Under the pieces are notes generated by a model, which was given only the letters and a program-made list of their open reading frames with translations, made no database searches and had not been told where the DNA came from. A program made the translations under genes and the position numbers. Source: an uncultured Pseudomonadota bacterium (GTDB lineage: Bacteria > Pseudomonadota > Gammaproteobacteria > Burkholderiales > Rhodocyclaceae). From it: a DNA stretch of 16,247 nt. Shown in pieces: positions 1 to 9,751 of this stretch; within the stretch, counting starts at the first letter, position 1; each line of letters opens with the position of its first letter. The stretch lies in the NCBI GenBank assembly GCA_946479855.1, contig CAMLHL010000062.1, positions 1-16,247 of the forward strand, read 5' to 3'.

Positions 1-2
1 TC

Positions 3-1223
3 AGCACGACCATCGCCGACGACGGCACGGGCGCGGGCGGCAGCAACGATGACCGTGCCATCACCGTCACTGGCACGGATGATGTTTCCGAAGGCAGCAA
101 TGCCATCTTCCGGGTGAATCTTGAAGCCGTGAAGACTGGCGGCCCAACCGAGATCACGCTGTCCCTCGGCGCAGGAAGTGACACGGCTGACACGAGCGAC
201 TATAGCGGCACGATGACGGCTTACTACTACGCAAACGGCATCAAAACCTCGTTGTCCATTACTGCGGGCAAGATCAGCTTGCCTGCCGGGGTCGGCGAGT
301 TCTTCGTCAGCATCGAAACCATCGACGACAGCACGCTCGAAAATGCCGAAACTGTCACTCTGTCGGCCAGCATCACCGGCGGCAAGGGTGCCAGCGCTGC
401 TGCCTCCATCCTTGATGATGGAACGGGCAAGACTTACAACGATGACGGTACGGAAGATATCTCCGCCATTCCCGATGATGACCGGCCGTTAACGTCACCA
501 CCACCTGCCTCGTCTCCTGCGCCGGTAGCCCCGCCGGCTTCGCCGCTTCTGGCGGAGGAGCCCAAAGAGATACCGCTGACACCGCAAGTGCCCTTGCCGT
601 CGTTCGATTCGGCCATCTCGCCGCCGGCCAGTCCGGCAGCGCCACTGCCTACGGCAAATCCCATCGCGGCCACTGTTCAGGATCTCGCCCTCCTGGACAC
701 CGGAAACAGGGAATCGAAGATCAGCGACATTTACACCAGTCCAACCGGTTTCAGGGTTGTTGTGGTTGACGCCCCGCTGGCAAACCTGATGCTTTATCGC
801 GGTGTAGCGGACCAGTACGCCGACCGGGGCAGCAGCACTGCCTTTGCGATTCCCTACGATGCCTTCGCGCATACCGACCCAAACGAACGGATTCTGTTGT
901 CGGCAAAGCTTTCGAACGGTCGCTCCTTGCCTAACTGGGTAGAGTTTGATTCGCAAAGCGGCAAATTTACCGTCAATCCCCCGCCGGATTTCGTCGGCGA
1001 ACTGAAGATAGAGGTTACCTCCCGTGACAGCCAGGGGCACGAAGCCAGCACCCAGTTCCGCTTCTCGGTCGGTGGAAAACTGCCTGCTTCCGCCATGGGG
1101 CGTCCGGCATTCAGCGACCAGCTGCGCTTCGCCGGGCAGCGTCCGGTACCCAAATTCGTGGCGTTGAATGCGGGCAAAGAATCCAGTCGAGCGCCGCGTA
1201 GCGCCGTGAAGGTCGCTCGATGA
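3..1223 (+). CDS. Large Calx-beta/cadherin-like surface protein (adhesin-like), C-terminal part
   Basis: The reading frame is open to the left edge, so only the last 406 residues are visible and the true start lies outside. A repeat boundary reading I-[AL]-D-D-G-T-G occurs at about 12-32 and again at about 408-428, a period of 396 nt (132 aa). The unit between them, with EGSNAIFRVNL near its start and DDSTLENAETVTLSASI near its end, looks like a Calx-beta-type beta-sandwich. A Pro/Ala/Ser-rich linker follows (about 480-660). A cadherin/Ig-like (CADG-type) domain lies at about 810-1070 (LPNWVEFDSQSGKFTVNPP, then VTSRDSQGHEAS). The tail is basic, includes GRPAFSDQLRFAGQ (1098-1139) and ends in VKVAR. 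I see no C-terminal RTX nonapeptides, no LPXTG motif and no autotransporter barrel. The stop overlaps the next gene's start (ATGA). Families of this kind are usually giant secreted adhesins; that role is inferred. Confidence 0.8.
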   Translation, partial: STTIADDGTGAGGSNDDRAITVTGTDDVSEGSNAIFRVNLEAVKTGGPTEITLSLGAGSDTADTSDYSGTMTAYYYANGIKTSLSITAGKISLPAGVGEFFVSIETIDDSTLENAETVTLSASITGGKGASAAASILDDGTGKTYNDDGTEDISAIPDDDRPLTSPPPASSPAPVAPPASPLLAEEPKEIPLTPQVPLPSFDSAISPPASPAAPLPTANPIAATVQDLALLDTGNRESKISDIYTSPTGFRVVVVDAPLANLMLYRGVADQYADRGSSTAFAIPYDAFAHTDPNERILLSAKLSNGRSLPNWVEFDSQSGKFTVNPPPDFVGELKIEVTSRDSQGHEASTQFRFSVGGKLPASAMGRPAFSDQLRFAGQRPVPKFVALNAGKESSRAPRSAVKVAR

Positions 1224-2581
1224 GCGATGCACCGGGCACCTCGCCGCATCCGCTAGCGACCCTGCTGGAATTGGGGCACCGCGTCCGGCAGAGTACCTCG
1301 GCCAGGGAACTTGAGTTTGTCGCCGTCAACGATACGCATGCGCTGGCCCCCTATCGTCAGGCGGCGCTGTGGCTGGAAGATGGCGGCGTCCGTTGCCTGT
1401 CCGGTATCGTGCAGATCGAGGCCAATGTGCCTTATGTCCAGTGGTTGAACGATATCTGCGGTCAACTGGAAAAAACGGGTAAAAATCGAGGCCCGATCGA
1501 TACCTACGATTTCCCTGGAGCCAGTGGTGAGGACTGGGCAGAATGGTTGCCGACATACGGCCTGTGGCTGCCGCTCCCGACGGCGCAGCCGGCCGGTGGC
1601 TTGTTGTTGGCGCGCGATTTGCCATGGTCGGAAGAGGAAATTGCCCTGCTCGGTGAATGGGTCGATCTGTGGGCCCATGCCTGGCGGGCGCTGCACCGCC
1701 CGCCACGCTGGTCGTGGTCGATGCTCAAGGCCGGATGCCGCGCCCTAGCGGAGCGGCCTGACGGCCAGCACTGGTGGCAATGGCCGCTAACCCGCTGGGG
1801 CTTGGCAGTGCTTGTCGTGATGCTCTTTCCGGTACGCCTGACCGTGCTAGCTCCGGGCGAACTGGTGCCGGCGCAACCGGCAGTCATTCGTGCCCCGCTC
1901 GAAGGCGTCATCGACACTTTTCATGTCCAGCCGAATCAGGTCGTCAAGAAAGATCAGCCGCTGTTCGGTTTTGACGAAGCACTCATCCAGTCTCGGCTGG
2001 ATGTGAGCCGCCAGGCGTTGGCCACGGCGGAAACCGAATACCGGCAGACCGCGCAGCAGGCACTCGCTGACAGCAAGTACAAGGCGCAACTCGCCGTCCT
2101 CACCGGCAAAATCGAGGAAAAGCGTGCCGAAGTAATCTTCGTCGCCGACCAGCTCAATCGGGCCCGAGTGCTCGCCCCGCAGGATGGCATTGCCCTGTTC
2201 GACGATCCATCGGAATGGATCGGCCGGCCGGTGGCCGTTGGCGAACGGATCATGCGCATCGCCACGCCGGGCGATGTCGAGGTGGAAGCGTGGGTGCCGC
2301 TGGCTGACGCCATTCCGCTTGCCGACGATGCGGCAGTCAGCCTCTATCTGAATGCCAGCCCGCTATCCCCGGTTGATGCACGAATGCGCTATCTGGCGCA
2401 CGATGCCGTCGAGCGACCTGACGGCACCTATGCCTACCGCCTGCGTGCCCGCCTCGAAGGCAGCACGACCCATCGGGTCGGCTTGAAGGGCACCGCCAAG
2501 TTGCGCGGCAGTTGGGTGCCCCTGATCTACTGGGTATTGCGCCGACCGCTGGCCAGCATCCGCTCGACATTGGGTTGGTAA
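1220..2581 (+). CDS. GAF-like/HlyD-type membrane fusion (periplasmic adaptor) protein
   Basis: This 453-aa protein starts at an ATG inside the ATGA overlap with the upstream surface-protein gene, implying translational coupling. Residues ~10-155 form a soluble, Trp-rich N-terminus whose pattern ([17 protein letters not shown] near 36-51) resembles a GAF-like sensory fold. One membrane segment lies at ~190-208. The periplasmic part follows: a lipoyl/barrel-sandwich half at ~212-255 ([13 protein letters not shown], then [15 protein letters not shown]), a short coiled-coil hairpin at ~256-315, the second lipoyl half ([15 protein letters not shown], 316-330) and a beta-barrel region. The C-terminus ([20 protein letters not shown]) is amphipathic. 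This is a HlyD-family architecture with an extra cytoplasmic domain. HlyD proteins normally bridge an inner-membrane transporter and an outer-membrane TolC channel; neither partner is seen here. The GAF assignment is by eye and less certain than the HlyD one. Confidence 0.85.
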   Translation: MSDAPGTSPHPLATLLELGHRVRQSTSARELEFVAVNDTHALAPYRQAALWLEDGGVRCLSGIVQIEANVPYVQWLNDICGQLEKTGKNRGPIDTYDFPGASGEDWAEWLPTYGLWLPLPTAQPAGGLLLARDLPWSEEEIALLGEWVDLWAHAWRALHRPPRWSWSMLKAGCRALAERPDGQHWWQWPLTRWGLAVLVVMLFPVRLTVLAPGELVPAQPAVIRAPLEGVIDTFHVQPNQVVKKDQPLFGFDEALIQSRLDVSRQALATAETEYRQTAQQALADSKYKAQLAVLTGKIEEKRAEVIFVADQLNRARVLAPQDGIALFDDPSEWIGRPVAVGERIMRIATPGDVEVEAWVPLADAIPLADDAAVSLYLNASPLSPVDARMRYLAHDAVERPDGTYAYRLRARLEGSTTHRVGLKGTAKLRGSWVPLIYWVLRRPLASIRSTLGW

Positions 2582-2583
2582 GC

Positions 2584-4686
2584 ATGGTGTTCCCCGCGTT
2601 ACGCGAAGAACTGGCTCTCCTGGCCGGGCCGACGTTGGCTGACGGCCAGCCAAGCTGGACGCTGCACGATCCGGTGCGTAACCGGTTTTTCAGCATCGAC
2701 TGGGCCACCTTCGAAATACTGCAACGCTGGTCGCTGGATGACCCGGAGGCCATCGTCACGGCCATCGCCATCGACACTCCACTGCAATTGCATGCCGAGG
2801 ACGTCAAACACGTCGTTCAATTCCTTGCCGATAACCAGCTAATTCAGCCGCAAGGCGCCAACAGCGCCCGCAAGATGGCTGATCGACTGGCCAAGCAGCA
2901 AGGTGGCAGCCTGAAATGGCTGCTTCATCACTACCTGTTTTTCCGTGTGCCACTCGTCCGCCCAGATGCGTGGCTCGGGCGCTGGCAAGGATTTGCCGGT
3001 CTGTTCTTTACGCGCACATTCCTGTTGCTCACCCTGGGCGCACTCAGCTTTGGACTGCTGCAAGTCGCCCGCCACTGGGACAGGTTTTTCGCCTCGCTGG
3101 TCGATAACTTCAGCTGGGAAGGGCTGGCCTCCTATGGCATTGCGTTGTTCGCTGTCAAATTGCTGCACGAATTGGGGCATGCCTTCACTGCCAAGCGTTA
3201 CGGTTGCCGCATTCCCTCGATGGGCATCGCCTTTCTCGTCATGTGGCCGATGGCCTATACCGACACCAACGAAACCTGGCGCCTGACCAGCCGCTGGCAG
3301 CGCCTGCATGTGGCGTCTGCCGGCATCGTCACCGAGTTGATCATTGCCGCCTGGGCGACCTTGGCCTGGGCGCTGCTGCCTGACGGCGCACTGCGCTCGG
3401 CAGCCTTCGTGCTGGCCACCACCAGCTGGGTGGCTACGCTGGCAATCAATGCCAGCCCTTTCATGCGCTTCGACGGTTACTTCATCGTCTCCGACTGGCT
3501 GGAAATCCCCAACCTGCACGAACGCAGTTTCGCCCTGGCTCGCTGGAAGCTTCGCGAATGGCTGTTCGATCTCGGCGAAGAGAAGCCCGAGCATTTTCCT
3601 GCCGGGCGCGAGCGTGGCCTGATCGTCTTCGCCTGGGCGGTGTGGATCTATCGGCTGGTTTTGTTTTTCGGCATTGCAGTGCTGGTCTATCACTTCTTCA
3701 TCAAGCTCGTCGGCATTTTCCTGTTTCTGGTCGAAATCGTCTGGTTTGTTGCGCTACCGATCAAGCAAGAACTCAAAGCCTGGCAGCAGCGCTGGTCGAT
3801 TATTCGCACCCGGCAGAAAACACGGACCAGCGGGGGGATTTTGCTCGCCACGTTGATTCTGGTCGTTCTACCCTGGCCAGGTCGGATCAGCGCCAGCGGG
3901 ACGCTGCGGCCAGCCGAATTGTGGCCGGTTTATGCCCCCGGGCCGGCGCAGGTTGAAAGCTTCGATCTCCATGAGGGAGCGACGGTTGCCGCTGGCACCC
4001 CGTTGATCGTGCTGGCGACGCCCGAACTTCAGTCGCGGCAAACCGCCGCCCAGGCCCGGGTGGACCGCCTGCGCTGGCAGGCTGCCTCAGCCGGCTTCGA
4101 CGCTGAATCGCGTGCTCGCCTGCAAAGCAGCCAGGACGAGCTGGCCACTGCCGAGGCGGAACTGTTGAGCGTCAAGGAAGAACTGGCCAAATACGCTCCG
4201 GTCGCCCCATTCTCCGGGACTCTCCGTGATATCGATCCCGATTTGCACCCCGGCGCCTGGGTTGGTCGCAAGGAAAAGCTTGCGCTGCTCATTGGCACGG
4301 ACAGCCAAGTCGTTGAAACCTATCTCGACGAAGAGGCTGTCAAACGCGTTCGGGTCGGTGATCACGGCCTGTTCATCATCGATTCGGGTAACGGCCCCGG
4401 CCTGGCGCTGACCGTCACCAACATCGATGCCGATGCCAGCCGGGTTCTCAGCAACGGCATGCTCGCCGCGTCAGCCGGGGGCCATGTCCTGACCCGTGAC
4501 CGCAAAGGGCAAAAGATTCCCGAATATGGCATTTTCCGCGTCACGCTTGCCGTCGATACGCCAGCCAATTCACTGTCCGCACAGTCCTGGCGTGGCAAGG
4601 TAGTCATTCGGGCTGACTGGGTGGCTCCTGCCTGGCGTTATCTGCGCAATGCCTTGGCAATCCTTGTCAGGGAGGCCGGTTTCTAA
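2584..4686 (+). CDS. PqqD-like + M50 (site-2-type) membrane protease + HlyD-like adaptor fusion
   Basis: A 700-aa multi-pass membrane protein. I place the start at ATG 2584, two bases after the preceding stop; the frame is open 24 codons further upstream but that part lies within the previous gene. Residues ~1-90 ([21 protein letters not shown], split as 29-39 and 40-49, then [18 protein letters not shown]) resemble a PqqD/RRE-type winged helix. The M50 core follows: HELGH at 195-199 in a membrane segment gives the HExxH zinc site, and [10 protein letters not shown] at 289-298 fits the NxxPxxxxDG second motif of site-2 proteases, so the active site looks intact. Several more membrane helices run to ~430. 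The C-terminal ~270 residues look like a HlyD adaptor: a lipoyl-like half ([19 protein letters not shown], 448-466), a coiled coil at ~483-535, a second half ([16 protein letters not shown]) and beta structure. Known relatives are annotated as M50 or HlyD proteins next to large surface proteins; the substrate is unknown. Confidence 0.88.
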   Translation: MVFPALREELALLAGPTLADGQPSWTLHDPVRNRFFSIDWATFEILQRWSLDDPEAIVTAIAIDTPLQLHAEDVKHVVQFLADNQLIQPQGANSARKMADRLAKQQGGSLKWLLHHYLFFRVPLVRPDAWLGRWQGFAGLFFTRTFLLLTLGALSFGLLQVARHWDRFFASLVDNFSWEGLASYGIALFAVKLLHELGHAFTAKRYGCRIPSMGIAFLVMWPMAYTDTNETWRLTSRWQRLHVASAGIVTELIIAAWATLAWALLPDGALRSAAFVLATTSWVATLAINASPFMRFDGYFIVSDWLEIPNLHERSFALARWKLREWLFDLGEEKPEHFPAGRERGLIVFAWAVWIYRLVLFFGIAVLVYHFFIKLVGIFLFLVEIVWFVALPIKQELKAWQQRWSIIRTRQKTRTSGGILLATLILVVLPWPGRISASGTLRPAELWPVYAPGPAQVESFDLHEGATVAAGTPLIVLATPELQSRQTAAQARVDRLRWQAASAGFDAESRARLQSSQDELATAEAELLSVKEELAKYAPVAPFSGTLRDIDPDLHPGAWVGRKEKLALLIGTDSQVVETYLDEEAVKRVRVGDHGLFIIDSGNGPGLALTVTNIDADASRVLSNGMLAASAGGHVLTRDRKGQKIPEYGIFRVTLAVDTPANSLSAQSWRGKVVIRADWVAPAWRYLRNALAILVREAGF

Positions 4687-4967
4687 GGCCAGCAATGATT
4701 GGTTGCTTTTACCCAGGCTGCGATATGGCCGGCATTCGTACAGGAATCGCCAAATGCCAGGAGAGGCCTTGAATTTGCCGGCAGCAAGCAATCGGCCGGA
4801 ACGGTTGCAGCCCGCGGAGACCTGTCTTTCAAGCGCTACTCGTCTTTATGGCCACAAAAGCACACAGCGGTAGAGGTAGACCGTTTCCATCGAGCACCAG
4901 AAAGTAAAAAGGCGGCTTTGCCGCCGCCTTTCTGTTTTTTGCCGATTTTTCCCGTTGACCGTGGCAT
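4687..4967. other. Intergenic region between convergent units
   Basis: This 281-base stretch separates the end of the M50/HlyD gene from the end of tex. Its right part holds the hairpin terminator at 4908-4940. The left part (4687-4900) has no reading frame with a believable start and ribosome binding site, and I see no repeat or RNA motif in it. Confidence 0.6.
4908..4940. terminator. Bidirectional Rho-independent terminator
   Basis: A perfect 9-bp stem, AAAGGCGGC (4908-4916) with GCCGCCTTT (4923-4931), encloses a 6-nt loop. On the + strand it is followed by CTGTTTTTT (4932-4940). On the - strand it is followed by a run of T (complement of the A run at 4906-4910). It lies between the + strand M50/HlyD gene and the - strand tex gene and fits termination of both. 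Confidence 0.85.
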
Positions 4968-7286
<2,319 letters not shown>

Positions 7287-7317
7287 GGGTGCGGCAGTGC
7301 AGCAAAAAGGGGGGTGA

Positions 7318-7346
7318 ACTATGCGCAATCCGGCCGGAAAATACAA
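7318..7346 (-). promoter_or_regulatory. Candidate tex promoter
   Basis: On the - strand, TTGTAT (complement of 7341-7346) and CATAGT (complement of 7318-7323) are separated by exactly 17 bp. They match the sigma-70 -35 and -10 boxes at 3 and 4 of 6 positions. The position upstream of the tex start at 7286 is sensible. The match is weak and unproven. Confidence 0.3.
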
Positions 7347-7392
7347 CCGCAACGGCTTGGTGTAGGATGCCGCCACGCTGTATTCCATTTGA

Positions 7393-7398
7393 GAGGAG
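7393..7398 (+). promoter_or_regulatory. Ribosome binding site of fliW
   Basis: GAGGAG lies 7 nt before the ATG at 7406. It fixes the fliW start at 7406 rather than at the upstream in-frame ATG at 7277, which would overlap the start of tex on the other strand. Confidence 0.85.
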
Positions 7399-7405
7399 AA
7401 AAATA

Positions 7406-7849
7406 ATGAAGGTGGACACTTATTTGTTCGGCGCCGTCGACGTCAGCCCGGAAAAAGTCATTACGTTCCCGAACGGGGTGGTCGGTTTCGAGCACAGCAA
7501 GCGCTTCATGCTGGTCCATCAGGAAGGTACGGCGCAGCCGAGCAGCTACACCTTGCAGTCACTCGATGAACCGACGCTGGCCTTCCAGATCGTCGATCCG
7601 GCTACCCTCGGCTACCACTACGAACTGGCCCTGAGCGATGCCGAAATCGCCCTGCTGCAGTCGCCGACCCCGGAAGAAGTCGCGGTCATGCAGATCCTGT
7701 TCAAGAAGGAAGAAGACGGCAAGGCCTCGATCACGCCGAACCTGCGCGCCCCGCTGATCATCAACACCAAGGCCCGTGTCGGTTTGCAGAAGGTTATGGA
7801 AACCATCCGGCCGAACATCACGCTATCGAACCTGGCGAGCGCGCTCTGA
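7406..7849 (+). CDS. fliW: FliW, flagellar assembly factor
   Basis: A 147-aa protein of normal FliW length. Diagnostic segments are visible: [14 protein letters not shown] (21-34), the FQIVDP strand (60-65) and [15 protein letters not shown] (110-124). FliW is a small cytoplasmic beta-barrel protein that binds newly made flagellin. In species where it has been studied it also binds the RNA-binding regulator CsrA, freeing flagellin mRNA translation when flagellin is exported. It is preceded by a strong ribosome binding site and is divergent from tex. No other flagellar gene and no csrA are in the window, so this appears to be a solitary copy that acts in trans. A possible weak promoter (TTGGTG at 7357-7362, TATTCC at 7381-7386, 18-bp spacing) lies just upstream. 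Confidence 0.96.
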   Translation: MKVDTYLFGAVDVSPEKVITFPNGVVGFEHSKRFMLVHQEGTAQPSSYTLQSLDEPTLAFQIVDPATLGYHYELALSDAEIALLQSPTPEEVAVMQILFKKEEDGKASITPNLRAPLIINTKARVGLQKVMETIRPNITLSNLASAL

Positions 7850-7910
7850 TTCGAAGGCCGGTTTGCGGTTCAAGGCCTGACCGTTTCCGCGGCTGCAACG
7901 CTGGTTTTTT

Positions 7911-7939
7911 GCCCGGCTAGATGATTGAATCTGCCGGGC
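7911..7939. repeat. Inverted repeat between convergent fliW and the HExxH-protein gene
   Basis: GCCCGGC (7911-7917) pairs with GCCGGGC (7933-7939), and AGAT (7919-7922) with ATCT (7929-7932), leaving one bulged T and a 6-nt loop. It sits in the 98-bp gap between two converging genes, so a transcription-ending role is plausible. The T run (7905-7910) lies on the wrong side for the + strand and reads as A on the - strand, so it is not a canonical intrinsic terminator. Confidence 0.5.
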
Positions 7940-7947
7940 GAAGTCCC

Positions 7948-8628
7948 TTACGGCTGGGTTCTCGGCGGAATTTTACCCAGGCGTCTCTGGATTTCGCCGT
8001 CGCAGGCATTGGCGACGCGCTCGTATTCTTCCGCCGTATCGATCGACGCCTGGGCTGCCTCGACCTTCCGGATTTGCCGCTGGACATAAGGCAGCCAGCG
8101 CCCGTCCAGTTCCCTGTGCAACTGCGCGGCAGTCTGGCCGACCGGGCCGCGCCACGCCTTGCCGGTGGCGAACCGGCTGTTCAGGGTGTCGGCCAGCGCC
8201 TTCTCGATGCTCGCCATATGCTCCTGGTAGGCCTTGACGTGGCGCATCTCGTGTTCGTGGATTTCCTTGTAGGCGCAGGTCTCCGGCGGAAACTCGCTAG
8301 CCACGTAGACGGTTAGCGGCGTGAAGCCGAAGGTCAGCGTGATTTGCGGACTGGCGCATTCCCAGCGGCCGGTCCGATCGATGATCGACGGCGTGCTCGA
8401 GGCGAACGATGCGATCGCGTTGCCGCGGGTCAGCCCGAGCACCTGCCGGCCGGGGCGGGCCTGGGGAGCGCCGAGATTGGTCAGCGATTTGTAGCCGTAG
8501 CTGTTGTTGTCGCCGACTTTTTCCTCGAGGCGGACGACGGTGACCGAGGGTTTCGGCAACTCGTCGCATGGGTCGGCCCGGCAAGTAGCGGCGACGGCGA
8601 GCAGGGAGAGCAGGCAGGGAGCGCGCAT
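7948..8628 (-). CDS. Putative secreted HExxH metallopeptidase-like protein
   Basis: A 226-aa protein from the ATG at 8628; a GTG one codon upstream (8631) is an alternative. The first ~19 residues (short basic start, LLSLLAVAATCRA) look like a Sec signal peptide, so a periplasmic or secreted location is likely. The segment EIHEHEMRHVKAYQEHM contains HEMRH, a match to the HExxH zinc-peptidase motif, at about residues 126-130. The overall pattern, a secreted protein with a late HExxH followed by a charged helical region, is reminiscent of the DUF922 family of predicted secreted Zn-dependent peptidases, but I cannot confirm this. Four or five Cys residues could form disulfides. Its start lies 12 nt after the stop of the carbonic-anhydrase-like gene, so the two are probably co-transcribed. 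No good ribosome binding site is visible. Confidence 0.8.
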   Translation of the reverse strand: MRAPCLLSLLAVAATCRADPCDELPKPSVTVVRLEEKVGDNNSYGYKSLTNLGAPQARPGRQVLGLTRGNAIASFASSTPSIIDRTGRWECASPQITLTFGFTPLTVYVASEFPPETCAYKEIHEHEMRHVKAYQEHMASIEKALADTLNSRFATGKAWRGPVGQTAAQLHRELDGRWLPYVQRQIRKVEAAQASIDTAEEYERVANACDGEIQRRLGKIPPRTQP

Positions 8629-8640
8629 CACGGCCGGGGG

Positions 8641-9162
8641 TTAGAGCGGCGTTAGCGTGTCGCGGTAGCGCTGGGCGTTGGCGACGTAATGCGCAGCCGA
8701 TTTCTGCAGCCGGGCGACATCCTCGTCGCTCAGTTCGCGCACCACCTTGCCCGGCGAACCGACGATCAGGACGCGGTCGGGAAAGACCTTGCCCTCCGGG
8801 ATCAGCGTATTGGCACCGACGATGCAGCCCCGGCCGATCACGGCGCGATTGAGAATCACCGAGCCAATGCCGATCAGGCTGCCGTCGCCGATCGTGCAGC
8901 CATGCAGCATGACCAGATGGCCGACGGTGACATTGGCGCCGATGTGCATCGGGATGCCTTCGTCGGTGTGCAGCACCGAGCCGTCCTGGATGTTGGTGTT
9001 GTCGCCGATGTGGATCGGGTCGTTGTCGCCGCGCAGCGTCGCGTTGAACCAGATCGAGCTGTTGGCGCCGAGGCGGATGTCGCCGATCACCGTGGCATTG
9101 GGGGCGACCCAGGCGTTGGCGCCGAGTTGCGGCTGCTTGTCGCCGAGTTTGAAGAGGGGCAT
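8641..9162 (-). CDS. Gamma-carbonic-anhydrase-like hexapeptide-repeat protein
   Basis: A 173-aa left-handed beta-helix protein built from hexapeptide repeats (VIGDIRLGANSSIW, HIGDNTNIQDGSVLH, TIGDGSLIGIGSVI, VIGRGCIVGANTLI). The three zinc-ligand histidines of the gamma-class carbonic anhydrase fold are in place: H65 (VLHTD), H82 (VGHLV) and H87 (MLHGC). Length and sequence fit the YrdA/PaaY/CaiE-like branch, members of which are trimeric metalloenzymes with weak or unproven carbonic anhydrase activity, so the substrate is uncertain. The start at 9162 is chosen because of GAGGA at 9169-9173 (- strand), 6 nt upstream; the frame is open further but without family similarity. It heads a two-gene unit with the HExxH protein. 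Confidence 0.95.
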   Translation of the reverse strand: MPLFKLGDKQPQLGANAWVAPNATVIGDIRLGANSSIWFNATLRGDNDPIHIGDNTNIQDGSVLHTDEGIPMHIGANVTVGHLVMLHGCTIGDGSLIGIGSVILNRAVIGRGCIVGANTLIPEGKVFPDRVLIVGSPGKVVRELSDEDVARLQKSAAHYVANAQRYRDTLTPL

Positions 9163-9168
9163 GGGGTT

Positions 9169-9173
9169 TCCTC
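9169..9173 (-). promoter_or_regulatory. Ribosome binding site of the gamma-carbonic-anhydrase-like gene
   Basis: GAGGA on the - strand, 6 nt before the ATG at 9162. It supports this start over the long upstream extension of the frame. Confidence 0.75.
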
Positions 9174-9313
9174 GATTTTGAAAAAAGGCTTTTGGGGCCG
9201 TCGACCGTAGGGGCGGCCTTGACTGCTCTGGTCGCGGCACCGGCGCCAATGTTACCCTGAGCACCGGCTGGGGGCAGCGACTGCGGGATACTTCAAGCAT
9301 GGAGCGTGGCAAC

Positions 9314-9748
9314 ATGAATTTTCGGCAAATCAAATCGTGGCAATGGGCGCTACTGGTTATCGTCCTGCTGGTGACGCTCGACTGGGCCATCCGCCGTCCG
9401 GATGCGCGAACGCGGGAACTGAACGATGTCATTGCCGCCCGGGGCAGCCAGAAATTGCGGGACTACCCCTACAAATTCCAGGTCCTGCGCGTCGAGGGCA
9501 GCACGGCGGTGATGTCCACGCCGCGCAATTTCGACTCGCCGGCTTTCCGCATGCTCGGTGTCCTTTACCCGGACATCAACGTCAAGGATGCCAACAATCC
9601 AGCCTTCATTGCCGTCGAACATCTGCTCGGCCAGGTCCAGGACGAGGTTCGGGACATCGTCCTGGAGCAACCGGGCATCAGCGCGGTGCGCTGGGAGCTG
9701 GATACCGGCTGGCTGCGCCGGCAGGGCATCGAGGTGCCCGGCAAATAG
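9314..9748 (+). CDS. Small membrane-anchored protein of unknown function
   Basis: A 144-aa protein from the ATG at 9314, preceded by GGAG (9301-9304) at 9 nt; an in-frame ATG at 9299 would add five residues but lacks a visible ribosome binding site. One N-terminal membrane segment (WALLVIVLLVTLDWAI, about residues 10-25) is followed by a soluble domain with a mixed alpha/beta pattern (KFQVLRVEGSTAVMSTPRN, then an acidic helix EHLLGQVQDEVRDIVLEQPG). The orientation rules (basic residues on both sides) do not settle topology; an N-in anchor with a periplasmic domain is my guess. I do not recognise a named family. Such small proteins are often conserved among betaproteobacteria, but I cannot confirm this here. 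It runs divergently from the gamma-carbonic-anhydrase gene and its stop lies only 3 bp from that of the convergent symporter. Confidence 0.8.
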   Translation: MNFRQIKSWQWALLVIVLLVTLDWAIRRPDARTRELNDVIAARGSQKLRDYPYKFQVLRVEGSTAVMSTPRNFDSPAFRMLGVLYPDINVKDANNPAFIAVEHLLGQVQDEVRDIVLEQPGISAVRWELDTGWLRRQGIEVPGK

Positions 9749-9751
9749 GTC

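Noticed and set aside
7911..7939. Hairpin after fliW considered as an intrinsic terminator
   Set aside because: The T run precedes the stem on the + strand and reads as A on the - strand, so it fits neither direction; kept only as an inverted repeat.
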